Shown here piece by piece: positions 7,798-15,568 of a DNA stretch of 64,000 bases (its first letter is position 1; every line of letters begins with the position of its first letter). Both the position numbers and the translations under genes were made by a program. Source of the DNA: a virus; the IMG/VR virus record IMGVR_UViG_3300009034_000002, positions 109,109 to 173,108 of that record. One strand, written 5' to 3'. A model generated the notes under the pieces. The model saw nothing but the letters and a program-made list of their open reading frames with translations, searched no databases and had not been told where the DNA came from.

Positions 7798-8529
7798 TTA
7801 AGGATATACGGGAAAAACAGCACAAGCATTATACTTGATCAAGTCGATGACAAACGAATCCTTCAAAGCACTTGTGCCAAATCTTTGTGCCAACGTTGCC
7901 TTAAACGCGACTAACTCTTTTCCAGGGTTTGTAAAAGTTAAATAAAACGAAACTCCAGAATTAACAACCACATCCAGATTGTTCCAAAACAGTTTTGAAT
8001 TAAATGGCCTCCTTGTATTCTGTAAAAAGTTCTCAGGCGAAGTACCTTTGATATCTACAGCAAGTAAAACATTCTTGTTGATATATCGGAGATACTCCTT
8101 TTTATAGGGCTTTTCAATAAGTAGTAGGTCACTATGAAATACAAACCGCTCAGGTAATCTCTCCACAATATCAAACCAGTCCTCAACATACAAACCGGGA
8201 GCACCTCCCATCAAATGGAAAACCTCCTGACCTGAATTAAGGAATGTTTTAACTAATTCATTACTATGGTAAATTTTGTAATCTCCCCAGATTCCATCTG
8301 GAGTAACATAACAATAGAAACAATCCAGCGGACATCCAAAAAGTTGCACTACAAATTGATTATGTAATCTTTTCCCAAACCTACGATCATAGATATAAGG
8401 AAACTTATCATAGCCGCTGCCACTTCTGTAAACATCACATTTTCTAAAATCGCCATCACATAGAAGATCGTCGCGTCTAATATCTAACTTTTGCCTTTCA
8501 CAAATAGGTACTACCTTCCAATTTTTCAC
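7798..8529 (-). CDS. Radical SAM protein of unknown function
   Basis: 243 residues with the canonical CX3CX2C cluster motif CPLDCFYC (C66, C70, C73), which binds the 4Fe-4S cluster that cleaves S-adenosylmethionine. A glycine-rich GGAP follows the expected second strand, matching the SAM-contacting GGE position. The short TIM-barrel core lacks an obvious C-terminal SPASM or TRAM domain. It has extra cysteines at 10, 24 and 31. The substrate is unknown; its neighbours are small hypothetical genes. It differs from the QueE-like radical SAM protein at 33175. Confidence 0.85.
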   Translation of the reverse strand: MKNWKVVPICERQKLDIRRDDLLCDGDFRKCDVYRSGSGYDKFPYIYDRRFGKRLHNQFVVQLFGCPLDCFYCYVTPDGIWGDYKIYHSNELVKTFLNSGQEVFHLMGGAPGLYVEDWFDIVERLPERFVFHSDLLLIEKPYKKEYLRYINKNVLLAVDIKGTSPENFLQNTRRPFNSKLFWNNLDVVVNSGVSFYLTFTNPGKELVAFKATLAQRFGTSALKDSFVIDLIKYNACAVFPVYP

Positions 8530-8536
8530 CTTATTG

Positions 8537-8845
8537 TTACGCCTTCTCCTTTTTCAATTCAATGTTTCTTTTACATTCACTAGAAACAACGGCTTGTTTC
8601 ACAGGACCAAACTGTTCAACATCTTTATCCGTTAAGCCAGCCTCTTTAAAAAGTCCAAAGACCTTCTTGAAGAGTCCCCAAAGGTTGTTCTGAGCGGCAT
8701 GTTCATCAGCAAATGCCAAATGATTAGGCATCCTTAGTATTATGTAGAGCGCATCCACCAAATATTTCAACTGCTCTTCCGACAAATGAAGTACCATTGT
8801 ATAATTACCGGTCATGTGTTTCGTAATGCAATCTCCAGGCCACAT
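8537..8845 (-). CDS. Hypothetical helical protein
   Basis: 102 residues, predicted mainly helical; no family recognised. AGGAGGTGG precedes the ATG. It lies immediately upstream of the radical SAM gene. Confidence 0.7.
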   Translation of the reverse strand: MWPGDCITKHMTGNYTMVLHLSEEQLKYLVDALYIILRMPNHLAFADEHAAQNNLWGLFKKVFGLFKEAGLTDKDVEQFGPVKQAVVSSECKRNIELKKEKA

Positions 8846-8891
8846 TATTTATCCACCTCCTTTACACTTTCCAATTTGGTTTTATACTGAT

Positions 8892-9197
8892 TTATGAGTC
8901 TTCCAAAAGTGGTCTATTAACTGAAACTCTGATCTTTGATTTAAACTTCTTAACTTCAGGCGGCCGACTGATAACCACCCTTGTGCCATTTACAGCTTGG
9001 CCTCCACCCGCAAACGAGTAATGTGCATTGGCAAGAAATGGACCCGGTTTTTCAAACATCCTGTACGCATTTTTTTCATTAAAATCGGGGTAAAACTCAT
9101 GGTCTAACTGTAAACTCAAATTTACATGGCTAATTGTAATTTGATAATCACCATCGAAAAATATTAAGGTTCCCTTACCGAAAGTAACTTCTGACAT
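8892..9197 (-). CDS. Hypothetical beta-rich protein
   Basis: 101 residues, with alternating hydrophobic strands and a glycine-rich FAGGGQ turn; not recognised. GGAGG lies 7 bases from the ATG. Confidence 0.7.
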   Translation of the reverse strand: MSEVTFGKGTLIFFDGDYQITISHVNLSLQLDHEFYPDFNEKNAYRMFEKPGPFLANAHYSFAGGGQAVNGTRVVISRPPEVKKFKSKIRVSVNRPLLEDS

Positions 9198-9224
9198 TTT
9201 AATTGCCTCCTTAGTTAAAAATAT

Positions 9225-9884
9225 TTATGGCGCTATTCCAGAATCGTCAGGGTCAAAATCAACGCCAAGTAGCTTTGCAATCTCACACAAATACCATTGT
9301 TTGTGATGACCCCCATCCGTTCCGATACCTTTTGACACCAACTTTTGTACTTCTGTCGTAACACCGGTATGGCCAGCTGGCATACTTGGGTGTTTTAATT
9401 CCATTTCGTTGCAGTTCATGCCACACGATGCTGCAATTTTGTTAAAACACCAATCTTTTACCTTTGGATCATCAGATGCCAATCCATGTATTGAGATCGC
9501 TTTTATTCCATCAAAATCACTTGGTTCATAAAATAACTTCTTCTCAATTTCGGATAACTCATCGTAGTCAAGCTGTAAGCCGTAAGTAAGATCGATATAG
9601 TTGTGCATATCTTTGACGGTATCCACAACGCCTTCGTTCTTGGGCTTACTTCCTTTTCTAACTAAATTTGCCCATCGATCCAACTTTAAAAGTAGTAAGA
9701 AAAACGAATATCGAAACCAAGCCGGAAGTAAATGAAGTTTAAGAATTTCGAAGGCAAGTCCAACACGTTTAAAGTTGTCCAAAAAGTCTGCATCATCTGC
9801 ATAATCTGCCCCTTTACGTTCCATAAGTCCTAAACGTTCTTTATTCAACGCTTTACAAAGTGTAAAAAATTTCTCTATATTCAT
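9225..9884 (-). CDS. Nucleotide-modification-associated domain protein (DUF1599-like)
   Basis: 219 residues. The N-terminal half has RKGADYADDADFLDNFKRVG and a long helix LLLLKLDRWANL, a pattern I associate with the phage DUF1599 / Nmad1 family. That family is linked in the literature to phages with modified DNA bases. The C-terminal half (from about 130) is a separate, unrecognised region with several cysteines and histidines. AGGGGG precedes the ATG. The family call is tentative. Confidence 0.55.
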   Translation of the reverse strand: MNIEKFFTLCKALNKERLGLMERKGADYADDADFLDNFKRVGLAFEILKLHLLPAWFRYSFFLLLLKLDRWANLVRKGSKPKNEGVVDTVKDMHNYIDLTYGLQLDYDELSEIEKKLFYEPSDFDGIKAISIHGLASDDPKVKDWCFNKIAASCGMNCNEMELKHPSMPAGHTGVTTEVQKLVSKGIGTDGGHHKQWYLCEIAKLLGVDFDPDDSGIAP

Positions 9885-9893
9885 ACATCCCCC

Positions 9894-10088
9894 TTATTTC
9901 TTGCTTTCATACCAAGTAATCCAGCCACATGCACATTGCCAACCTAATTCGTATGGCCAGTCAATTTCCTTCATCTTTTTTGTGCATCTAGGACAGAAAA
10001 CTCTACCCAAAAGTCTATTCCAGAATGAAATATTGCGACCGTCAAAATCCGATTTCGGTTCCGGACTATCTTTAATGATTGCTCCCAT
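9894..10088 (-). CDS. Small zinc-ribbon protein
   Basis: 64 residues with two cysteine pairs, CPRC and CAC, spaced as in a zinc ribbon (Cys-X2-Cys, about 18 residues, Cys-X-Cys). AGGAGG upstream. One of many such mini-proteins in this window; function unknown. Confidence 0.7.
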   Translation of the reverse strand: MGAIIKDSPEPKSDFDGRNISFWNRLLGRVFCPRCTKKMKEIDWPYELGWQCACGWITWYESKK

Positions 10089-10089
10089 T

Positions 10090-10650
10090 TCAATCCTCCT
10101 TATACTTTCCGAGTTTAAGTATGTGAAACGGTTTTCTCACACCGCCTGAAAACTGTTCAGCCGCTTCAAGTGCCATACGAACTTTCTCCTCCGGGGTTTG
10201 CGGTTGTTGTTCAAGCGCGAATAATGCGCCAATAGCGTAGTCTTGGCCACAGCCACATGCGTCGTAATTCTTCACAACCTTGCCAACCTGAAAATCGCCT
10301 TCAACGCTATATAAATTTCCTTTGTAACCAAGGAGAAATGATCCGCCTTTCACTTCGTTCTTATCTACCTCAGCAAAACCTTTCTTCTTAAAGCACTCAA
10401 TCAGCTCATCGATAAACTTTGTACACAGATATTCGTAATCCGAGAGTCTCTTGGGGTGGTCAGGTGCTTTAAATGAGTATCTTAGTATCTGTCCCATCCG
10501 AAATGACGTAGTGAAACCAAAAATCATTTCATCATTAACGAACACCTTTTCGTCCGCCCTAACTCGTAAATCGTATCGGCCACCAACACCGGCCGAATCA
10601 CCTCCAATATACACGGCGCCATCTTGAACATAGCCAACTATACAAGTCAT
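10090..10650 (-). CDS. Proteasome beta / HslV-like Ntn-hydrolase peptidase
   Basis: 186 residues from the ATG at 10650, which has GGGAGGT; a longer frame start is disfavoured. The protein opens M-T-C-I-V-G-Y, so removing Met exposes a threonine nucleophile as in HslV and 20S beta subunits. GGDSA follows at about residue 17, the usual position of the conserved Asp, and further glycine-rich turns fit the alpha-beta-beta-alpha fold. No HslU-type unfoldase is recognised nearby. Known phage relatives are usually unannotated; a role in proteolysis or head maturation is inference. Confidence 0.75.
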   Translation of the reverse strand: MTCIVGYVQDGAVYIGGDSAGVGGRYDLRVRADEKVFVNDEMIFGFTTSFRMGQILRYSFKAPDHPKRLSDYEYLCTKFIDELIECFKKKGFAEVDKNEVKGGSFLLGYKGNLYSVEGDFQVGKVVKNYDACGCGQDYAIGALFALEQQPQTPEEKVRMALEAAEQFSGGVRKPFHILKLGKYKED

Positions 10651-10676
10651 ACTTTTATACCTCCCACTTATTTGCT

Positions 10677-10913
10677 TTAACCAACTTCGGTTTGGTTGCA
10701 AACTTTTACAACAAATTTCAAAAACGAAATTTTTAAATCGTTTTTCTTTTCTTCGTAGGCCTTAAGTAGTTCGAAGTGCCTATCCCACGTCATGTCACTC
10801 GGACAATGACAAGCACCTATTCCATCAAACCATTCACATAGTTTGCAACATTTTAAAGGATTATACTTCCAAGGTCCCACATCGCACTTAAATTTACTTA
10901 ACGGACAATCCAT
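10677..10913 (-). CDS. Cysteine-rich small protein
   Basis: 78 residues; eight of its cysteines lie in the first 40 residues (pattern C-X5-C, CC-X2-C, C-X-C), suggesting zinc or iron-sulfur binding, followed by a charged helix. It contains a second ATG region but AGGAGGT supports the one at 10913. It overlaps nothing and lies between the helicase and the HslV-like gene. Function unknown. Confidence 0.7.
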   Translation of the reverse strand: MDCPLSKFKCDVGPWKYNPLKCCKLCEWFDGIGACHCPSDMTWDRHFELLKAYEEKKNDLKISFLKFVVKVCNQTEVG

Positions 10914-10924
10914 TCAAATACCTC

Positions 10925-12229
10925 CTAGCCGATAATTTTAGGTTCCCACCCAGATTGTTTACACCACTTCATCCTATTCCTTGACCAACGATGAAGTGTG
11001 GGTTCATCTTGATCATACACATCAAAAATTAATAATATCTTGCCTTCCTTAAACCTAAGTCCTCTACCAACCTTTTGCTTCCAAGGGATTGGTCCACTCC
11101 CGCCGCCAGCAATAACCAAGACCTCAAAGTCATCAACATCCAAACCCTCTTCAACAACCTTTGTTCCAAATACAACCTGTTTCGTCCGTGCAAGCCGCAA
11201 ACGATCATCGGGCTTAACATTCTGGTACAGGAACACCGAACCAGGAATTTGTTCCGAAAGGAGCTTACCGTGAGCAACTCTTCTAACAAATACAAGTATT
11301 TTCTTTCCACACTTCCTTGACTTTTCCACAATGGACAGGACTTTTCTATTACGTGGTTCGTTATATACTATTCCAATTTCTTCAAGTTCGCTCAGATGGT
11401 TATATTTGTAACGTCTGGTATGTCTATGCTGAACAAACATTACTTTTGCTGGAGGAATATGACCATTTTTCTTCATATCCACAAGACCATACTCATAAAT
11501 AACTGGACCTGTAGCTGCAGTTTGTAACATATCCAATCCGTCTGACCTTCCTTTAGTGGTGCCAGATAAACCATACCTAAAATAAGCATTTTCCGCAGCC
11601 ATCGATACATCAAACATCTGTTTTGCCGGGAGGTGATGCGACTCGTCGAAAAGGAGCAAGCCAAACGATTTAAGATCAAGTTTCTGTGCTGAAGCAAAAC
11701 AAGCAACAATAATGTTTGCATCAAGTTGTTGCCTCTTTCCTCCTCCAATGGTGCCAACTTTACCAAGCCAGCTTCTGAACTTCTTTAAAGTTTGAAACTG
11801 TATTGTTGTACTTGGTACAACCAATAAGGTACGCAAACCAAGTATACGTGACAGTTCAGCCTCTACAAAAGTTTTCCCGCTAGCGGTTCCCATACTCAAT
11901 GTGCCTCTTCCAACTTCAATTGACCTCTGAACCGCTTCTTCTTGATAATCCCTTAATTCATAGAAGCCGGGGCCCCACTTAAATGGTTCCTTTTCCGGCC
12001 GAACTCTCTTATCCAAAACTTCAACATCAGGAAAGTACTTTTGAACTCGAGTAAGTAGTCCCGTCGGAAACGCATTCCTCCATAGCAGGACTTTAGGTCT
12101 TGGCCTACGATTTCGCTTTTTTGCTTGGATAAGTTCCCATCTAGGGTAAAATGATACCAGCTGACGGAAGAATTTCTGGTCAAACTCACCTTCAATTCTA
12201 GTTAATGAATTTCCAATTAGGAATTTCAC
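10925..12229 (-). CDS. Superfamily 2 helicase (UvsW/XPB-like)
   Basis: 434-residue SF2 ATPase. Motif I GTASGKT is at 114-120, motif II DESH at 195-198, motif III LSGTT, and motif VI QKVGRGLR. The DESH box and the roughly 90-residue N-terminal domain before the core recall UvsW, which in T4 remodels branched DNA and R-loops, and XPB/RadD-like proteins. The start is GTG (12227-12229), 10 bases after the previous stop. It is likely involved in recombination or replication restart with SbcCD and the resolvase-like nuclease. Confidence 0.9.
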   Translation of the reverse strand: MKFLIGNSLTRIEGEFDQKFFRQLVSFYPRWELIQAKKRNRRPRPKVLLWRNAFPTGLLTRVQKYFPDVEVLDKRVRPEKEPFKWGPGFYELRDYQEEAVQRSIEVGRGTLSMGTASGKTFVEAELSRILGLRTLLVVPSTTIQFQTLKKFRSWLGKVGTIGGGKRQQLDANIIVACFASAQKLDLKSFGLLLFDESHHLPAKQMFDVSMAAENAYFRYGLSGTTKGRSDGLDMLQTAATGPVIYEYGLVDMKKNGHIPPAKVMFVQHRHTRRYKYNHLSELEEIGIVYNEPRNRKVLSIVEKSRKCGKKILVFVRRVAHGKLLSEQIPGSVFLYQNVKPDDRLRLARTKQVVFGTKVVEEGLDVDDFEVLVIAGGGSGPIPWKQKVGRGLRFKEGKILLIFDVYDQDEPTLHRWSRNRMKWCKQSGWEPKIIG

Positions 12230-12239
12230 GCTTCAGGCC

Positions 12240-12425
12240 TCACTCCGGACATTGCACTAAATGACCAAGTCTTTGTAGCATATCTTTGCACATTAGTGAA
12301 TAAATGTCGCCTCCAGGAAAAATTACTGCTGGAAGTTCAGACATCAATCTTGCTAGATTGTGCTTTAGTGAAATTAAATCCTCGTCACTGATTATCCAGC
12401 GCTTCTGACAACATTGTTGTTCCAT
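12240..12425 (-). CDS. Hypothetical protein
   Basis: 61 residues; unrecognised. GAGGTGA precedes the ATG. Closely spaced with the SF2 helicase downstream. Confidence 0.65.
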   Translation of the reverse strand: MEQQCCQKRWIISDEDLISLKHNLARLMSELPAVIFPGGDIYSLMCKDMLQRLGHLVQCPE

Positions 12426-12448
12426 TTGTCACCTCGTAGTATAAAAAA

Positions 12449-12682
12449 CTAAGAACCTTTTTGTTCTGTCTTGACTAATTGCTTTTTTAATATATTGAGA
12501 TATTCCTCTATCTCAGCCGATGGGGTGTGATCATCATAAGTTGCATATAAGAGCGGTTGAGGCAAATGTGGATTCTGTTTAGCGTATTCCAGGAATCCCT
12601 TCAGGTGATTCGTAACTGCTTCCAGATCTTTAATACCTGAAAACACTAACGTGAAACATTTATCTGTACTAATTACATACAT
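12449..12682 (-). CDS. Hypothetical protein
   Basis: 77 residues; a short beta hairpin, then helices. AGGAGGT upstream. Lies between the phosphoribosyltransferase and helicase genes. No family recognised. Confidence 0.65.
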   Translation of the reverse strand: MYVISTDKCFTLVFSGIKDLEAVTNHLKGFLEYAKQNPHLPQPLLYATYDDHTPSAEIEEYLNILKKQLVKTEQKGS

Positions 12683-12694
12683 TCCTAATACCTC

Positions 12695-13216
12695 CTAGAA
12701 TATTAAACGATAGATTTGTGGAAGCTCACGGAGATGTCCACGGTAATTAAGTCCATATCCCACAATAAAACCGTTATCCAATTCAAAACCTACATAATCT
12801 ACGTTCACTGAAGTCTTTCGACGTTCAGATTTGTCAACTAATACGCAAATCTTTATTGATGCAGGGTTTTCCATTTCAACCCTCTTTTTCAAATAATCCA
12901 ATGTACTCCCGGTATCTATAATATCTTCGACAATGAGTACGTCTGTTCCCTCAAGAGACAATTCAATATCCTCTACCAATCTTATCTCACCGGGTTGCAA
13001 ACTAGGACCATAACTTGTTGTCCTAACAAAATCGACCTTAACCGGAATGGTCATTTTCCTAACCAAATCGGCCATGAAGATAAACACTCCCGTTAGATTA
13101 CCCAATAGTACTAGTTCCTTACCCGCGTAGTCATTGGAAATCATTGTGGCAAGCGATTGGACTCTCTCAGCAATCTGTTCATTGGTAAAAACTAATTCTT
13201 TTTTTACAAAAGACAT
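12695..13216 (-). CDS. hpt: Hypoxanthine(-guanine) phosphoribosyltransferase
   Basis: Purine salvage enzyme that joins hypoxanthine or guanine to PRPP. The 173 residues carry the type I PRTase PRPP loop VLIVEDIIDTGSTL in the C-terminal half, an early LLGNLTGVFIF loop, and GFELDNGFIVGYG near the end, typical of bacterial Hpt. AGGCGTGA lies upstream. With NAPRTase and nucleotide hydrolases it belongs to nucleotide supply; guanine salvage could also feed the GTP-dependent 7-deazaguanine pathway. Confidence 0.92.
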   Translation of the reverse strand: MSFVKKELVFTNEQIAERVQSLATMISNDYAGKELVLLGNLTGVFIFMADLVRKMTIPVKVDFVRTTSYGPSLQPGEIRLVEDIELSLEGTDVLIVEDIIDTGSTLDYLKKRVEMENPASIKICVLVDKSERRKTSVNVDYVGFELDNGFIVGYGLNYRGHLRELPQIYRLIF

Positions 13217-13252
13217 AATTATTCACGCCTTGGTTTAACAAGATTCAAACAC

Positions 13253-13660
13253 TTAACTTTGGTAACGAACTTTAAGTGAACTATCCAGATATCTAAACAA
13301 AGTGGTAACACTACACGCCATCAATGTGCCAGGAACCAGGGACATGCAATCTTTTATCTTTTGACCTTTCCAAAAGTCAAGAAAGTAATGTTGAGTCGTC
13401 GGAACATGTGTAAAATCTGGAATTTGTAAATTAGTTCCATGGGCCATCCAGACTTCATAGTTTGGTGATGAACGCTCAAGAAACATCTTTGCACTGAGTA
13501 CACAATCAAACACAAACAGCTTAGTATTATCAACAGGAAAAACCTCACAACCCGGAACGTAAATTAATTCCCATGGTCCTCGTAACGGCACAATGGAAGT
13601 GAGTTTACCATCAGGATGATGGTAAAGTACCTTACAACAATTAGGTTTAAGTATGCTCAT
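13253..13660 (-). CDS. Hypothetical protein
   Basis: 135 residues from the ATG at 13660, one base after the preceding stop; a TTG 42 bases further upstream is the alternative, and neither has a good ribosome binding site. Aromatic-rich, with LIYVPGCEVFPV and KLFVFDC strands. Probably translationally coupled to the exonuclease upstream. No family recognised. Confidence 0.65.
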   Translation of the reverse strand: MSILKPNCCKVLYHHPDGKLTSIVPLRGPWELIYVPGCEVFPVDNTKLFVFDCVLSAKMFLERSSPNYEVWMAHGTNLQIPDFTHVPTTQHYFLDFWKGQKIKDCMSLVPGTLMACSVTTLFRYLDSSLKVRYQS

Positions 13661-13661
13661 T

Positions 13662-14177
13662 TCAAATTTTTGATAAGCCCATACCTTTGGTGATACTTTC
13701 AACTAATGACTTATACGTTTGACAAGTATCACGGAAAGCTCGATGTGGCGGAATTGGCTCTCTAGTTTTTAATACCTCAAATAACAAACTAGTATCCCAG
13801 CCACAATAATGAAACGGCCAATCAAGATTGGCGTGTTTCAAAAGTTTCTGCATAAAAGACCACTCGAAGACAATACAATCAGACATCAAAATGGGTCTCG
13901 CCCCCGCGCACTTTTCAACAACCAACTTTGCAACATCTGTGTAAATTTGAGCTTTTTCGATGTATTCAAGTTTACTTATCCTATGTACAACACTAGCATT
14001 CCAATGTTGGTTTTCCCAGTATGTTGCATTAGTCACTTGAGGCCAAAGAATCAAGGTATCAATAGTGTGTACAATTTCCCAACTTGCATTAAGATATAAG
14101 CCGCCAATTTCAATCGGATAGTCTTCATCTGAAACCAGGCCGGTGGTTTCAAAATCAACTAGGAAGTACTTTATCAT
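13662..14177 (-). CDS. DnaQ-like 3'-5' exonuclease
   Basis: 171-residue RNase H-fold exonuclease of the DEDDh type. Exo I is DFETTG (8-13), Exo II is around SDCIVFEWSF, and Exo III is HRAFRDT near 148-154. It would remove 3' nucleotides as a proofreading or RNA-trimming enzyme. GGAGGTGA precedes the ATG. It is one of three DEDD exonucleases in the window (also 16352 and 26128), besides the domain inside the polymerase. Confidence 0.88.
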   Translation of the reverse strand: MIKYFLVDFETTGLVSDEDYPIEIGGLYLNASWEIVHTIDTLILWPQVTNATYWENQHWNASVVHRISKLEYIEKAQIYTDVAKLVVEKCAGARPILMSDCIVFEWSFMQKLLKHANLDWPFHYCGWDTSLLFEVLKTREPIPPHRAFRDTCQTYKSLVESITKGMGLSKI

Positions 14178-14206
14178 ATCATATCACCTCCGAGGGAGCC
14201 TAGCTA

Positions 14207-14389
14207 CTAAAGCTCCACTTTAATATCTCTAACAACAGTACGTCCAAAGTACACGCCGTTCAAACATTTATCCTTAGTAATTTCGATCTTTACTACGTCA
14301 CAATTGGTATTATCTTCAAAGTTCCGAAGTAACTGCTGAACTTGATGGATCAAATCTGTTTTCAATTTTTTAGCATCCATAAGTAGCAT
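14207..14389 (-). CDS. Hypothetical protein
   Basis: 60 residues, amphipathic helix then beta strands; not recognised. GGAGG is six bases before the ATG. It is the first protein gene downstream of tRNA-Ala. Confidence 0.65.
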   Translation of the reverse strand: MLLMDAKKLKTDLIHQVQQLLRNFEDNTNCDVVKIEITKDKCLNGVYFGRTVVRDIKVEL

Positions 14390-14413
14390 CTAAAACCTCC
14401 ATGTGAAATTATT

Positions 14414-14490
14414 TGGTGGAACCGGAGGGATTTGAACCCTCAACTTCCTGCTTGCAAGGCAGGTGCTCTCCCAAATTGAGCTACGGCCCC
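14414..14490 (-). tRNA. tRNA-Ala (anticodon TGC)
   Basis: A full cloverleaf can be drawn on the minus strand: acceptor GGGGCCG paired with CGGTTCC (two G-U pairs), D-stem GCTC/GAGC, anticodon stem CCTGC/GCAGG with loop CTTGCAA (anticodon TGC), T-stem GAGGG/CCCTC with loop TTCAAAT, discriminator A and an encoded CCA. Encoding CCA means the transcript needs no CCA addition when made, although a CCA-adding enzyme is present in the window. Confidence 0.95.
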
Positions 14491-14496
14491 ATACTT

Positions 14497-14577
14497 TCAA
14501 CTCGGTGGCATTGGAACATTCCAAAAGAGATAAACCAAAATTACGCCAGTAATAGCCAAAACAACAAAACCCGCCAT
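14497..14577 (-). CDS. Tiny single-pass membrane protein
   Basis: 26 codons: one hydrophobic helix (GFVVLAITGVILVYLFW) and a short polar tail. ATG preceded by AGGGG at long spacing. It fits exactly between the VIT-like gene and tRNA-Ala. Function unknown; coding status inferred from position and hydrophobicity. Confidence 0.5.
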   Translation of the reverse strand: MAGFVVLAITGVILVYLFWNVPMPPS

Positions 14578-14582
14578 TTTTA

Positions 14583-15065
14583 CTATACCCCTAATAAAAA
14601 CATACCACTAATCCAGATGCCAAGGAAATAAGTTGAGGTTAAAACACAAGTAGCAATTCCTACATGTTCTAATATGACTTTCCAAGGCTCAAGATTTTGT
14701 GTTCTTGCAATATAGAAACTGAATACTGCAAGTAACACCATACCAAACATAATATTAACTATGATAGCAACTTGCAATGAAAAGAGTAAACACGGTATAA
14801 TAAACAATAAAGTAAACAAGAACTTTGATAAAACAGTCGAAATTGTAGATTCCCAAACTGACTTCATACATCTACCCTTTGACTCTTCTGATAGATGAAT
14901 CCCAAGTGCATCAGAAACGGAATCAGCAACAGCAATCATTAATATAACGCCAATAACCGCAAGTTGCAAGTGCGTTCCAGAATACATACCGACCATTAAT
15001 CCTAACGTTGTTATTACGCTAGAGGTCAATCCAAAACCAAAGCCTGTTTTTACGGAACGTTTCAT
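14583..15065 (-). CDS. VIT/CCC1-like integral membrane protein
   Basis: 160 residues from the ATG at 15065 (a TTG lies 9 bases upstream). About five transmembrane segments. The first 60 residues, with GFGFGLTSSVITTLGLMVG and a helix ending DSVSDALGIHLSEESK, resemble the VIT1/CCC1 iron-manganese transporter family, where this first repeat carries the metal path. No strong Shine-Dalgarno precedes the start. The gene follows a 226-base leader with a promoter-like element and a hairpin, so it may be separately regulated. Metal specificity is unknown. Confidence 0.65.
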   Translation of the reverse strand: MKRSVKTGFGFGLTSSVITTLGLMVGMYSGTHLQLAVIGVILMIAVADSVSDALGIHLSEESKGRCMKSVWESTISTVLSKFLFTLLFIIPCLLFSLQVAIIVNIMFGMVLLAVFSFYIARTQNLEPWKVILEHVGIATCVLTSTYFLGIWISGMFLLGV

Positions 15066-15196
15066 AATAACCAAACGTGTTATTCGAAAACGGATGCTTT
15101 CATAACTTCGAGGAATAGTTTTTTAATAAGCTTTCCCCTATTCTTTTAAGTGTTGGTTCAAATGCCATTAAGTGGATTTTCAACAAATCATTTTCT

Positions 15197-15221
15197 CCTA
15201 TCGTGCTCTTGGAACGATAGG
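15197..15221 (-). promoter_or_regulatory. Hairpin in the leader of the VIT-like gene
   Basis: Perfect 8-base inverted repeat CCTATCGT / ACGATAGG with a 9-base loop, between the promoter-like element and the VIT-like gene. No T-run follows on the minus strand, so an intrinsic terminator is unlikely; an operator or RNA leader structure fits better. The rest of the 15066-15300 gap shows only a weaker GAATAG/CTATTC repeat. Confidence 0.5.
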
Positions 15222-15238
15222 GTGCATTTTAATTATCA

Positions 15239-15267
15239 GATATACTAAATGGCACTACTTCTGCCAA
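15239..15267 (-). promoter_or_regulatory. Candidate sigma70-type promoter before the VIT-like gene
   Basis: Minus strand TTGGCA (15262-15267), exactly 17 bases, then TATATC (15239-15244): 5/6 and 4/6 consensus matches, followed by AT-rich DNA. It is the best promoter look-alike noticed in the window and precedes one of the longest gene-free stretches. Confidence 0.5.
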
Positions 15268-15300
15268 TATAATCAAACTCTTTAACAATTCCTTGAAGAA

Positions 15301-15558
15301 TTACCGGGAGACTGTATCGCCAAAACATTGTTGTAAATTAACTTCCTTCAATTTTTCAGTTCTTCCAGCGTACAAATCACAACTGCTACAACGGAAATGA
15401 ATACAGTGTTGAAACTCATGCATTACAAGGTGGCCAATACACTCTGGATGCTGTGGACACCAAATGGTAGTGGCCAATAACCTAATTGGCTTCTCCCCCA
15501 TACAGCCATACACAGGATCCACAATGTGATCAAAAGCAGGCTTACACTTTGACATCAT
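15301..15558 (-). CDS. Small Cys/His-rich protein with an HEFQH motif
   Basis: 85 residues. It contains WCPQHPEC, then HLVMHEFQHCIHFRCSSC. The string HEFQH matches the HExxH zinc-metallopeptidase consensus, but the surrounding cysteines make a structural zinc finger at least as likely. GGAGG precedes ATGATG. Lies just downstream of the ClpP-like protease. Confidence 0.65.
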   Translation of the reverse strand: MMSKCKPAFDHIVDPVYGCMGEKPIRLLATTIWCPQHPECIGHLVMHEFQHCIHFRCSSCDLYAGRTEKLKEVNLQQCFGDTVSR

Positions 15559-15568
15559 ATGCCTCCGA

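Noticed and set aside
11029-11331. Minus- and plus-strand frames within the SF2 helicase gene
   Set aside because: They overlap conserved helicase motifs in other frames and have no ribosome binding sites.
14413-14631. Plus-strand frame beginning MVEPEGFEPSTSCLQGRCSPK
   Set aside because: This is the classic false frame read antisense through a tRNA gene; the tRNA-Ala is clear.
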